A DNA stretch of 48,272 nucleotides, from the IMG/VR virus record IMGVR_UViG_3300037628_000098, positions 1-48,272 of that record. The stretch is one strand, 5' to 3'. This DNA comes from a virus. The translations under genes were made by a program, and so were the position numbers. Of this stretch, positions 1 through 6,001 are shown in pieces. The notes beneath the pieces were generated by a model. It saw only the letters and a program-made list of their open reading frames with translations, had not been told where the DNA came from and made no database searches. How positions within the stretch are numbered: position 1 is the first letter of the stretch; each line of letters begins with the position of its first letter.

Positions 1-127
1 GTACTTCCATCGGTCTACCCCTTTTGGAATATCGAGAATCCGATAACAGTATTTCCACCTTCAAACCCGCTTGCAAATTCAATCTCTTTTGTGCGGATCA
101 TGCTATTCAATACCAAATCCAGCTTAC
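1..127. repeat. Terminal direct repeat, left copy
   Basis: These 127 bases are repeated without a difference at 48146-48272. The gene ending at 15 and the gene starting at 48155 are properly spaced across the join, so the repeat marks circular closure of the assembly. An odd length of 127 is typical of an assembler k-mer overlap (inference), so it need not be the physical end of the packaged DNA. The true end type (headful, cohesive or long direct repeat) cannot be read from it. Bases 1-10 are a second copy of the start of the gene annotated at 48009-48155. Confidence 0.95.
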
Positions 128-296
128 AACTCAAAGCATAGTTATCAAACAAGTCAGAATTTATCACCTGTTCTCTAAGTCTAACCATGATCCCGACTAT
201 CTGTATTCGATCTTGACCTTGAATTGCTTTCAGCGTCTCGTTGTAAAGATCAATTGCAAACTGGTCACGCTCTTCACTCGTTAGGTTTGCACCCAT
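15..296 (-). CDS. Hypothetical protein, 93 aa
   Basis: Unrecognised soluble protein of the leftward small-gene block. The ATG at 296 follows an excellent Shine-Dalgarno (AAGGAGGTAGGCTC). Its last codons, encoding FQKG and the stop, contain AAAAGGGG, which serves as ribosome binding site for the next gene in the circle (start 48155). The same 18-base 3' end is found in the unrelated gene at 45595-45801. No membrane segment or known motif is visible. Function unknown. Confidence 0.8.
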   Translation of the reverse strand: MGANLTSEERDQFAIDLYNETLKAIQGQDRIQIVGIMVRLREQVINSDLFDNYALSCKLDLVLNSMIRTKEIEFASGFEGGNTVIGFSIFQKG

Positions 297-314
297 GAGC
301 CTACCTCCTTAAGT

Positions 315-575
315 TTAAAGATTAGCTAACTCCTGCATATACTCATTCGCTTCATCACGACTACCAAAACATTTTGACATATCGTGCAAGTGCACCCGGT
401 CCTTTGCTACGGTTACGCCGAACATTCTTTCGACACCTGAAAACTCAACACCGCCAGTGCTTGTGCTCAATTCAACATAGTAATCACCGCACTCGTAAAA
501 GCCTAATATCGTAGGTGTCATAAAATTCGCTTTGCCGAATACACTACCTTTGAATTTGCATTCTTTTACCAGCAT
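315..575 (-). CDS. Hypothetical protein, 86 aa
   Basis: Unrecognised small protein. The start at 575 is preceded by CTGAAGGAGGTAGGATC, a near-ideal ribosome binding site that also precedes neighbouring genes almost unchanged. The middle region is rich in beta-prone residues (Y-V-E-L-S and similar). It is co-oriented with its neighbours, with short gaps. Function unknown. Confidence 0.8.
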   Translation of the reverse strand: MLVKECKFKGSVFGKANFMTPTILGFYECGDYYVELSTSTGGVEFSGVERMFGVTVAKDRVHLHDMSKCFGSRDEANEYMQELANL

Positions 576-698
576 GATCCTACCTCCTTCAGTTTAGTTT
601 TAAAAGATCACTTCAAAACCTGTTATCAGTATCGCAACCGATCCATCCGGCCCATGCCAGAAGTAGCACTGCTACAGGCTTAATCACTTAGGAGGTAA

Positions 699-905
699 TT
701 ACTCGTAAAAAGGTTCTGTGTGAGCTTGGAATATATTCGCAAACTCTTGCTCACTTACTTGTTTTGTGTTAACCATATCGGCGATAACATGTAAGTACCA
801 CTGATCGCCTATATTACTTCGCACACTACTATTTGCATCTTTCGATTTTGCCAATTCCGATTTTACGTATTGACCCTTTGCGATATTGTCATAGTCTAAT
901 CCCAT
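699..905 (-). CDS. Hypothetical protein, 68 aa
   Basis: Unrecognised, soluble, mostly helical by composition. The ATG at 905 follows GGAAGGAGTAGGATC, a member of the repeated ribosome-binding cassette of this block. About 120 bases separate its stop from the next gene, more than is usual here. That gap holds only a 24-codon GTG open frame with no ribosome binding site. Confidence 0.75.
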   Translation of the reverse strand: MGLDYDNIAKGQYVKSELAKSKDANSSVRSNIGDQWYLHVIADMVNTKQVSEQEFANIFQAHTEPFYE

Positions 906-923
906 GATCCTACTCCTTCCGGT

Positions 924-1154
924 TTAGTCTTTTAGCTCAAATTGTTCGCCACTCACTTTTGCATACCTCACGCCAGCTTTACGCCTTGTGCACTCAATAC
1001 CATTTACGGCCTTGACGCTAACATGTTCATAACCATCTGATAATTTTTCTATAGCTTCTAAAGCATTTTCAGCTTGAACTGTTTCCCGGTGATCCCATAG
1101 AATCCCGATTGCCCCATTTGGTCTACCTGCAAAGTCAATTATAAATTCTTTCAC
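924..1154 (-). CDS. Hypothetical protein, 76 aa
   Basis: Unrecognised small protein starting with GTG at 1154, placed 9 bases after GAAGGAG. An ATG start is not available at the N-terminus. It resembles small phage proteins with a beta strand, a central helix (A-L-E-A-I-E-K-L) and a beta C-terminus, but I cannot assign a family. It lies downstream of a perfect 9-bp hairpin (1178-1207). Confidence 0.75.
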   Translation of the reverse strand: MKEFIIDFAGRPNGAIGILWDHRETVQAENALEAIEKLSDGYEHVSVKAVNGIECTRRKAGVRYAKVSGEQFELKD

Positions 1155-1177
1155 GATAGCTCCTTCGGTTTAATAAG

Positions 1178-1207
1178 TCCTGTGTAACCCGTTAAGACTA
1201 CACAGGA
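1178..1207 (-). other. Intercistronic RNA hairpin
   Basis: TCCTGTGTA at 1178-1186 pairs perfectly with TACACAGGA at 1199-1207 around a 12-base loop. On the minus strand it sits between the gene ending at 1225 and the one starting at 1154. No T-run follows, so it is more likely an RNA-processing or mRNA-stability structure than an intrinsic terminator. Confidence 0.6.
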
Positions 1208-1224
1208 TGGGTAAAACAATTGGT

Positions 1225-1515
1225 CTAATCTTGCTTGTATGCTTCTTTGAGTATATCGGCACGTGCCAACTCTTCACCGATATAACTAGCGTGCTCTAAA
1301 CTAATGTAAGCATAACTCAAAAAGCCTACAACATATTTCCTAACGTCTTTGAAGTAACCCTTATAGCTCATTACAGGCTCATCGTCTTGACCTTCAGAGG
1401 TACGCATAATGTCGCATCTCACTTGACCTGATCCGCAATAATGGATTACTGTGTAATGCTTACTATCATCCATCGTACAATTTTGTGCTTCACAATTTAT
1501 CAGTTGCCATGCCAT
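1225..1515 (-). CDS. Hypothetical protein, 96 aa
   Basis: Unrecognised acidic protein with four scattered Cys residues that do not form a clear zinc-binding pattern. The ATG at 1515 follows TTTAGGAGAATTATC, a good ribosome binding site. It is preceded by a roughly 210-base gap holding a hairpin and a five-codon leader-like frame (1568-1632), so its expression may be separately controlled. Function unknown. Confidence 0.8.
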   Translation of the reverse strand: MAWQLINCEAQNCTMDDSKHYTVIHYCGSGQVRCDIMRTSEGQDDEPVMSYKGYFKDVRKYVVGFLSYAYISLEHASYIGEELARADILKEAYKQD

Positions 1516-1567
1516 GATAATTCTCCTAAAATTATTTGAATGTTTAATGAGCGTAAAATATTGATCC

Positions 1568-1603
1568 GGTGGTAGTCAAAGACAATTTAACCCGACTACC
1601 GCC
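1568..1603 (-). other. RNA hairpin in leader of the 1225-1515 gene
   Basis: GGTGGTAGTC (1568-1577) pairs with GACTACCGCC (1594-1603), ten pairs including one wobble, with a 16-base loop. It lies directly downstream on the minus strand of two tiny open frames and upstream of the gene starting at 1515. No T-run follows on the minus strand. The arrangement resembles an attenuator or leader structure (inference). Confidence 0.5.
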
Positions 1604-1620
1604 GAATGAGCATTTTACAT
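1596..1620 (-). repeat. 26-nt imperfect repeat, left copy
   Basis: Read on the plus strand, about 1594-1619 matches about 47633-47658 at 23 of 26 positions. On the minus strand both contain stop, A, ATG, C-N-C, ATT, N-GG, CGG, TAG, a four-to-five-codon mini-frame (M-L-I-R-R here). The function is unknown. Confidence 0.5.
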
Positions 1621-1632
1621 TTTTTTATTCAT
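1615..1632 (-). other. Five-codon leader-like open frame
   Basis: ATG at 1632 encodes M-N-K-K-M and then stops. It has a strong Shine-Dalgarno (AAAAGGAGTAAG) at ideal spacing, unusual for so short a frame. It sits just before the 1568-1603 hairpin, so it could be a translated leader. Nothing else supports a product. Confidence 0.3.
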
Positions 1633-1727
1633 AAGACTTACTCCTTTTAATTCATCGTACTTTGTCATTTGTTGTTTCAGTTAGTTATACGATCAGCAAT
1701 TATTTTTGTTCAAATGTTATCGAATAA

Positions 1728-1973
1728 TTATTTGTAATCAATCAAAATCTTTTTCAGTGCCGTCTCGATGTGATTATCCACTAAACCAGCTGAATAACAT
1801 TTGTCGTAATCATATCCTGATAAATGAAACATTGACCAGCAAAAAGAAATAAACTGATTGTTAGTATATTTAACTTTTCGCCTGTGACATTTGATATGGT
1901 CAACGTCAAACTTTTTGATGACTGCATTGATTGCCAGTTTAATATCGTCATACAGTTCTTTTGACATTTTCAC
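1728..1973 (-). CDS. Hypothetical protein, 81 aa
   Basis: Unrecognised basic, helical protein. The GTG at 1973 is well placed after GAGGTGATAAC; an in-frame ATG two codons later is the alternative start. A C-H-R-R-K segment with neighbouring His and Cys is present, but no complete metal site. It is second in the leftward small-gene block. Confidence 0.75.
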   Translation of the reverse strand: MKMSKELYDDIKLAINAVIKKFDVDHIKCHRRKVKYTNNQFISFCWSMFHLSGYDYDKCYSAGLVDNHIETALKKILIDYK

Positions 1974-2050
1974 GTTATCACCTCAATTATTTAATTGTAA
2001 AGAGCAAACTACATACTTCAAATACTTATACTGCCTGTGTTTTATTTTGT

Positions 2051-2266
2051 TCAAATCTTTTTATATTTATTTGCAAGTGCGTGTGAATAAGGTTTATAAC
2101 CTGATTTAATGAGTTTATTCATATTATCTTTTGAGCGTATACGCTGGTATTTGTTTCGACAATCTTTACAACGTGTTGACAATCCATCTTTACTTTGCAC
2201 GCTCTTGTGAAAATATTCAAGTGTATTAGGTTTGTTAGTATAACAGCCAAAACAGTATTTCATCAT
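2051..2266 (-). CDS. Zinc-ribbon protein, likely HNH endonuclease remnant, 71 aa
   Basis: The N-terminus holds two CxxC pairs (C5/C8 and C33/C36) in the spacing seen at the N-termini of the HNH endonucleases of this genome (41669-42085, 46223-46690, 47193-47579), including the F-x-K-S/D...D-G-L-x-x-x-C core. The His-Asn-His catalytic half is absent, and the protein ends in a short basic tail. It is therefore either a decayed homing endonuclease or a retained DNA-binding zinc ribbon. It is the first gene of the leftward block, after the non-coding control region, with AAGGTAATA before the ATG at 2266. Confidence 0.75.
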   Translation of the reverse strand: MMKYCFGCYTNKPNTLEYFHKSVQSKDGLSTRCKDCRNKYQRIRSKDNMNKLIKSGYKPYSHALANKYKKI

Positions 2267-2316
2267 TATTACCTTATCTTTAATTAAATAAACTCATAAC
2301 AATATCATTACGAACC

Positions 2317-2322
2317 ATTATA
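2317..2322 (-). promoter_or_regulatory. Possible -10 box for the leftward small-gene block
   Basis: The minus strand reads TATAAT here, about 50 bases upstream of the ATG at 2266. A TTTAAT lies 18 bases further upstream as a weak -35. The context is AT-rich, and TATAAT also occurs on the opposite strand, so this is only a candidate sigma-70-type promoter. Confidence 0.35.
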
Positions 2323-2417
2323 ATAGTTTGTTCAATAATAATTAAATATACTCAGAGCTACTCAATAAGGATAGGCTGTAACACATACAATAACAAGGAT
2401 ATGCACTAACGGCTAAT

Positions 2418-2680
2418 TTGAGTGTGCACTGTAAGTGTAGTAATAATAAGGATATATAGCAGTATGCACACTCAACTCTATTTTTCTTAATGTTAGTGTA
2501 TAAGTATAAAAGAGGTATAGGGGTATAGTAGTAGTCCAGTAGGTGTAACAGTAGTAGCCCTGTTTATATGGAAGTAACTCAAAGTGTGTGTGCAGTGTGC
2601 ATATCGTCATAACTACCTATGTAACAAGGGTTTAAGGTGTGTTCTGGATGTGTGCACGCCACATCTTGAGTGTGCAGTCT
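2418..2680. repeat. Iteron-like TTGAGTGTGCA repeats
   Basis: TTGAGTGTGCA occurs at 2418 (plus), 2465-2475 (minus) and 2666 (plus). Degenerate GTGTGCA copies lie near 2587-2600 and 2649-2656. Repeats of this length and irregular spacing in a gene-free region are typical of initiator or repressor binding sites. Which protein binds them is unknown. Confidence 0.5.
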
Positions 2681-2830
2681 AATGATGCTAATGATATGGT
2701 TATAACACGTTTGTCCTAGACATGGCGTTCTAAGCCTAATAACGCAGTTTTACAGGTGTACGAGGTTATAGGTGTGCTATAGTGTATAGTTATAGAGATA
2801 TAATGCGTGAGATGTACGCAAGTGTGTGTA

Positions 2831-2894
2831 GGCCCAAAGGTCTAATCCCCCCGGTCCCACCTTTGACCCTGTTGCCCGTGGGCCGATGGGACCC
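2831..2894. other. GC-rich structured island
   Basis: Within AT-rich DNA, about 64 bases are GC-rich and self-complementary. GGTCCCA (2853-2859) pairs with TGGGACC (2887-2893), GGCCCA (2831-2836) with TGGGCC (2879-2884), and GCCC-GT-GGGC forms an inner hairpin. Alternative pairings compete with one another. It could be a leader RNA structure or an origin element. Confidence 0.45.
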
Positions 2895-3161
2895 TTAATA
2901 GGAACGCATAAATATTGTAATATTTTTATCATAGGTATAATTATATTCAGGTCTACTAGGGCCACTATTATACAATATTAGCATAGTGAGTTGTATTATT
3001 TTTACTACATGTACGTGGCGTAAACGTATCCGGGAAATATGTCTACAATAGCACGATATTCGTACATGTCAGGATTATCCTATACAGGGTATAAACTATT
3101 TTCAGGAAAATGACAACAATAGTAACTATTTTCAAAATATTATAAGATTTTTCTGGCAATA

Positions 3162-3212
3162 GTGAACAATTTGGGAAGGTCGTGGGTATTATATAGAGGG
3201 GGTATGTTTTTT
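3162..3212 (+). promoter_or_regulatory. Conserved 48-bp phage control element, copy 1
   Basis: This copy carries GAACAATTTGGGAAGGTCGT, ten variable bases, then TAGAGGGGGTATGTTTTT. The same two blocks with the same spacing occur on the minus strand at 43999-44050. Each copy lies upstream of one of the two large operons, within about 30-120 bases of its first gene and in the same orientation. It is not a standard sigma-70 promoter by spacing. I infer a phage-specific promoter or activator/antitermination site. Confidence 0.7.
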
Positions 3213-3329
3213 CACAAGGGATTATGGATAGATGACCATATAATTAACCTATAAAGAGATCAAGCTAATAATAATCCTGATCTGAAGGACGGCCCCGGCA
3301 AGTAAGTTAAACTAATGGAGAAAAATACG

Positions 3330-3686
3330 ATGGTTAACCAATTACCATATGATAAATGGACCAAGCGTGAATTACTCCAATGTTTAAAGTGGGCAAAGAA
3401 AATATTGAGGCTCATGGACTGGGACATTCAGCTAGAAACTCACGCTGACACTTATAAAACTGTAGGTGAAGTTCTTGTATATGACAGTAGCTTCAATGCC
3501 GCCATAAGACTAAATAATAAACAGTGCAAAGTGAATGATATATCTCCGGCTCAAGTTTTGATCCACGAGATGATCCACATTGCTACACTGGGCAAAACTA
3601 AAATGGCAGGTGGCAATAGCGAATTTGTAAGTCAACTTTTTGAGTACCCGCTAACACGATTATGTATGAAGGAGTTTAAACTATAA
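3330..3686 (+). CDS. Putative SprT-like zinc metallopeptidase, 118 aa
   Basis: First gene of the rightward block. A zinc-metallopeptidase signature HEMIH lies at residues 79-83 (H79, E80, H83) in a protein of SprT/WSS1-like size. The N-terminal half is a basic helical region and the C-terminus is short. The ATG at 3330 is preferred because GGAG lies 8 bases before it; an upstream in-frame ATG at 3315 has no ribosome binding site. Substrate unknown. Such small phage metallopeptidase-like proteins are common near regulatory regions. It overlaps the next gene by one base (TAATG). Confidence 0.65.
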   Translation: MVNQLPYDKWTKRELLQCLKWAKKILRLMDWDIQLETHADTYKTVGEVLVYDSSFNAAIRLNNKQCKVNDISPAQVLIHEMIHIATLGKTKMAGGNSEFVSQLFEYPLTRLCMKEFKL

Positions 3687-3868
3687 TGGCTAGTAATAAT
3701 GTGTGTTATAAGTGCGGGGCAAGAATTGGGCAAGGTTACGCTAATCGTTGTTACTTCGAGCCGCAGGGTACACAGCATGTAAGGTGTGCAACACCAGAGG
3801 AAATTTCTACCCACCGAACCGCTACTAAAAGGTTGAAGCATAACTGCTTCGGTTTTAACAACTATTAG
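3686..3868 (+). CDS. Hypothetical Cys-containing protein, 60 aa
   Basis: Small basic protein with a CxxC pair at C7/C10 and further Cys residues at about 22, 34 and 54, suggesting a possible small zinc-binding fold. It starts within the stop codon of the metallopeptidase gene, so the two are probably translationally coupled. The family is not recognised. Confidence 0.65.
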   Translation: MASNNVCYKCGARIGQGYANRCYFEPQGTQHVRCATPEEISTHRTATKRLKHNCFGFNNY

Positions 3869-3877
3869 GAGTAAGCT

Positions 3878-4276
3878 ATGATAAATGGAGTAGATGGTAT
3901 GAACATTGAGCTGTATGCTTTTAGAAGTTCAGTGCGTACTAAGCGTATCAGTTTTTTCGCAGACGCATTGAATGACAGAGGCGAGCTGACTGGGATAGTC
4001 AAGTCGATGGTGGTAGAGGGCATTACAGAGGATGATCTTTTCAGAGATAACCCACCGCCACTGTTTGACATGTCTAATGATATGGCACAGAAATTGTTCG
4101 ATGAACTTTACTCACTTGGCTTCAGGCCGGGCGAAGAAGGTTCAAAGGGTGAGCTTAGTGCAACTAAAGATCACTTGGAAGACATGCGTAAGATTGCATT
4201 CTCCGAGCTGAAAAAGAATACACCTATTTATATGGGCATTGACCTTGGCAAAAACGTCGATGAACATTTGGAGTAA
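3878..4276 (+). CDS. Conserved phage hypothetical protein, 132 aa
   Basis: Acidic protein with a good ribosome binding site (TTAGGAGTAAGCT before the ATG at 3878). The segment around residues 70-105, containing A-Q-K-L-F-D-E-L and then A-T-K-D-H-L-E-D-M-R, resembles a small protein of unknown function common in phage genomes. I infer conservation from recollection, not from a search. Function unknown. Confidence 0.75.
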   Translation: MINGVDGMNIELYAFRSSVRTKRISFFADALNDRGELTGIVKSMVVEGITEDDLFRDNPPPLFDMSNDMAQKLFDELYSLGFRPGEEGSKGELSATKDHLEDMRKIAFSELKKNTPIYMGIDLGKNVDEHLE

Positions 4277-4279
4277 GCT

Positions 4280-4582
4280 ATGAAACTTAAAGCTGTAGAA
4301 GTAATTCAGGTTCTCATTGTTGTTAAGGCTATCAAAGAAGGTAAGCTGGACGGCAACCTTGTAGTCGAACAATTCATTAGTACAACGGTTAGCCATTTTG
4401 TTGAAGGTGAGCCTGAAGTTCTCGGTGCGATCAAAGAGATGGTCAATGATATTGACGATGGTTTTCTTGGTGGCCTTTTAAATAAGGTGCTTGAGAAACT
4501 TGCAGTTAGTAAACCTGACCTTCCAGCGGAACAGCCCAATGAAGATAATAAGCAAAGCGGAGACGTTGAAGAAGTGGCATAG
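4280..4582 (+). CDS. Hypothetical protein, 100 aa
   Basis: Acidic, helical protein with a hydrophobic N-terminal helix and a polar C-terminal tail. The ribosome binding site TTGGAGTAAGCT is nearly identical to that of the preceding gene, only 3 bases downstream of its stop. No family recognised. Confidence 0.7.
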   Translation: MKLKAVEVIQVLIVVKAIKEGKLDGNLVVEQFISTTVSHFVEGEPEVLGAIKEMVNDIDDGFLGGLLNKVLEKLAVSKPDLPAEQPNEDNKQSGDVEEVA

Positions 4583-4673
4583 CCATTATCACGATCTGTT
4601 AGCCTTAAAGAAAGCTAGAGGATACGATGTCAAACCCAAGTACAAACAGCCCAAAAGGAAAAAGGTGCAGTAA
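4539..4673 (+). CDS. Possible small basic overlapping protein, 44 aa
   Basis: A frame overlapping the 3' end of the preceding gene by 44 bases and the start of the HNH gene by 47 bases. The product is strongly basic at its C-terminus (K-P-K-Y-K-Q-P-K-R-K-K) and has a W-x-x-x-Y-H core. The ribosome binding site is weak (GCGGA). The HNH gene at 4627 may have landed on its 3' end. Its reality is uncertain. Confidence 0.35.
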   Translation: MKIISKAETLKKWHSHYHDLLALKKARGYDVKPKYKQPKRKKVQ

Positions 4674-5115
4674 GTGTTTCTATTTGCTACCTGCTACTTC
4701 AAAGTTCTTTGGGAAAGAGAAGCGTAATAACAGTGGCCTCGCTGCCCGGTGCAGAACATGCTCAAGTGCAGCAGTCTTGGTATGCCATAGAACAGAAAGT
4801 GGTAAGGTCAAGGCTAGAGCCACTGTTGATAAGTATCAGGCTACCATACGGGGCCACCTCAATAGGGCTTACCACAACATAATTGCTAGGTGTGAAAACC
4901 CTAAAGCCAGAGCTTACAAGAGTTACGGCGGCAAAGGTATTAAGTGTATGTTCAAATCAGCTGAAGCGTTCTATGACTATGTTACAAAAGTGTTGTGCAT
5001 TGATCCACGTGGTTTAGTTTGCCACAGACCAGATAGCACTGGGCACTACGAACCTAATAATATTGAGTATTTAACTGAAACAGATCATAAGGAGTTTCAC
5101 TATGGAACAGCCTGA
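4627..5115 (+). CDS. HNH homing-type endonuclease with N-terminal zinc ribbon, 162 aa
   Basis: Free-standing HNH endonuclease of the family repeated across this genome. An N-terminal zinc ribbon carries CSKC (C14/C17) and a second CxxC about 26 residues later. The C-terminal half has the DPRG...CHR...GHYEPNNIEY...DH...H pattern that forms the His-Asn-His metal site. Such proteins nick or cut double-stranded DNA and spread their own gene. GAGGATAC precedes the ATG at 4627. Its 3' end overlaps the next gene by 14 bases and includes AAGGAG, that gene's ribosome binding site. Confidence 0.85.
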   Translation: MSNPSTNSPKGKRCSKCFYLLPATSKFFGKEKRNNSGLAARCRTCSSAAVLVCHRTESGKVKARATVDKYQATIRGHLNRAYHNIIARCENPKARAYKSYGGKGIKCMFKSAEAFYDYVTKVLCIDPRGLVCHRPDSTGHYEPNNIEYLTETDHKEFHYGTA

Positions 5116-5275
5116 ACAAGTGGCCAAGGAAATGCTATCAAGATTATATGACGAATTTCCAGTGGAGGGCAAGGATATATCGAAGGAAGCCTTTGTTAAC
5201 GAAGCGTTTGCTGAGCTAGCAGCTGGTAAAAATAAACCAAAGAGTAAAATACTTTTACCCGGAGAAGATTTCTAA
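5102..5275 (+). CDS. Hypothetical protein, 57 aa
   Basis: Short acidic helical protein, starting inside the 3' end of the HNH gene after a strong AAGGAG and ending in the overlapping TAATG of the next gene. The tight coupling on both sides and clean codon structure support it as real. No family recognised. Confidence 0.65.
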   Translation: MEQPEQVAKEMLSRLYDEFPVEGKDISKEAFVNEAFAELAAGKNKPKSKILLPGEDF

Positions 5276-5604
5276 TGCAAGGTAACGTAAAAATAGTTGA
5301 TCCTTTGACAAATGAAAATATCCGCCCGTCTAGCAGAATAAGTGACGATGGCGGCACTGAAGTTGTAACTATTCCTGTCGGGACTAAAATTGGCGGGTCA
5401 GATCAGGCGTGCATAGAAGCTATATTCACTGCAACTGGTGCAGGGCCAACGTACTTTACTGTTGATGCTGCTCTGGGTGATGCTGCTAATACAGATTTCC
5501 CCATGATACAGAACCGAGAATATAGACTCGCACTTAGCAACACGAACCTGCTCAGATTTCTTGGGGTTAACACGGAAAAAGTTAATATAATTTTCAGGAC
5601 TTAA
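5275..5604 (+). CDS. Hypothetical beta-rich protein, possibly virion-associated, 109 aa
   Basis: Beta-rich composition with many Gly, Thr and Asn residues and no Cys-based motifs beyond a single C46, resembling small capsid or fibre accessory domains. It is coupled by TAATG to the previous gene and lies upstream of the packaging genes. Assignment to the virion is inference only. Confidence 0.65.
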   Translation: MQGNVKIVDPLTNENIRPSSRISDDGGTEVVTIPVGTKIGGSDQACIEAIFTATGAGPTYFTVDAALGDAANTDFPMIQNREYRLALSNTNLLRFLGVNTEKVNIIFRT

Positions 5605-5622
5605 CGAATCATGGGGGTTTTA

Positions 5623-5865
5623 ATGAAAGACATTTTAGTATACGCAATGGTGGCGTTTATGTTGGCTGCACTTGGCTATGGCTTCTACGATTTTGAAGTC
5701 AACCCGGAGAAGTACACCAGAAAATCTAAGCCACCTGTTAAGCTAGGACCCGGTGACAAGATCATTCATCGCAAGGATATTTGTTATGGAACTGAGCAAG
5801 ATACAAGAACGAATACAGATAGCGATGTCGAAGCTTCACCCCGACTCGCATATACGCTTTGTTGA
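5623..5865 (+). CDS. Small membrane protein, 80 aa
   Basis: One clear transmembrane helix at about residues 4-22, followed by a polar basic tail, so the protein is probably anchored with most of it outside the membrane. ATG 5623 follows GGGGG at normal spacing; an upstream ATG at 5611 is possible. Its 3' 80 bases overlap the next gene in another frame. Such topology occurs in holin-like and spanin-like proteins, but nothing identifies it specifically. Confidence 0.55.
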   Translation: MKDILVYAMVAFMLAALGYGFYDFEVNPEKYTRKSKPPVKLGPGDKIIHRKDICYGTEQDTRTNTDSDVEASPRLAYTLC

Positions 5866-5971
5866 CCCGAAGCATTCTATCGAAGATGACTTAGACGCAC
5901 TCGATATTGCAGTGGCCTATTTTAAATTTGATAGTGAAGCTAAAATTAGAGAAGCATTTTGCAACGGGTAA
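5786..5971 (+). CDS. Hypothetical protein, 61 aa
   Basis: Acidic helical protein beginning inside the preceding membrane-protein gene; AAGGATAT precedes the ATG at 5786. An earlier in-frame ATG at 5753 has no ribosome binding site. Function unknown. Confidence 0.55.
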   Translation: MELSKIQERIQIAMSKLHPDSHIRFVDPKHSIEDDLDALDIAVAYFKFDSEAKIREAFCNG

Positions 5972-6001
5972 AATGGAACACTAGATTATTGGAGATAAAT
6001 T

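Larger units (their letters stand above)
2267..3329. other. Divergent non-coding control region, candidate origin
   Basis: About 1.06 kb without a credible gene separates the leftward small-gene block from the rightward block. It is strongly AT-rich except for a GC-rich island at 2831-2894. It holds copies of TTGAGTGTGCA, several inverted repeats (ACATGTACG at 3007 and CGTACATGT at 3061), two copies of AACTATTTTCA (3094 and 3124), and one copy of the conserved 48-bp element (3162-3212). The two open frames inside it (2413-2610 and 2777-2965, minus strand) are low-complexity and lack ribosome binding sites. I infer a promoter hub and possible replication origin. Confidence 0.6.

Noticed and set aside
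613-687. 24-codon GTG frame encoding a lipoprotein-like peptide (hydrophobic stretch then G-C)
   Set aside because: The upstream sequence is complementary to a Shine-Dalgarno rather than being one, and the lipobox is poor; kept only as a curiosity filling a gap.
2413-2965. Two minus-strand open frames (2413-2610 and 2777-2965) in the control region
   Set aside because: Low-complexity Tyr/Thr/Leu-rich products with no ribosome binding site; they run through iterons and the GC-rich island.
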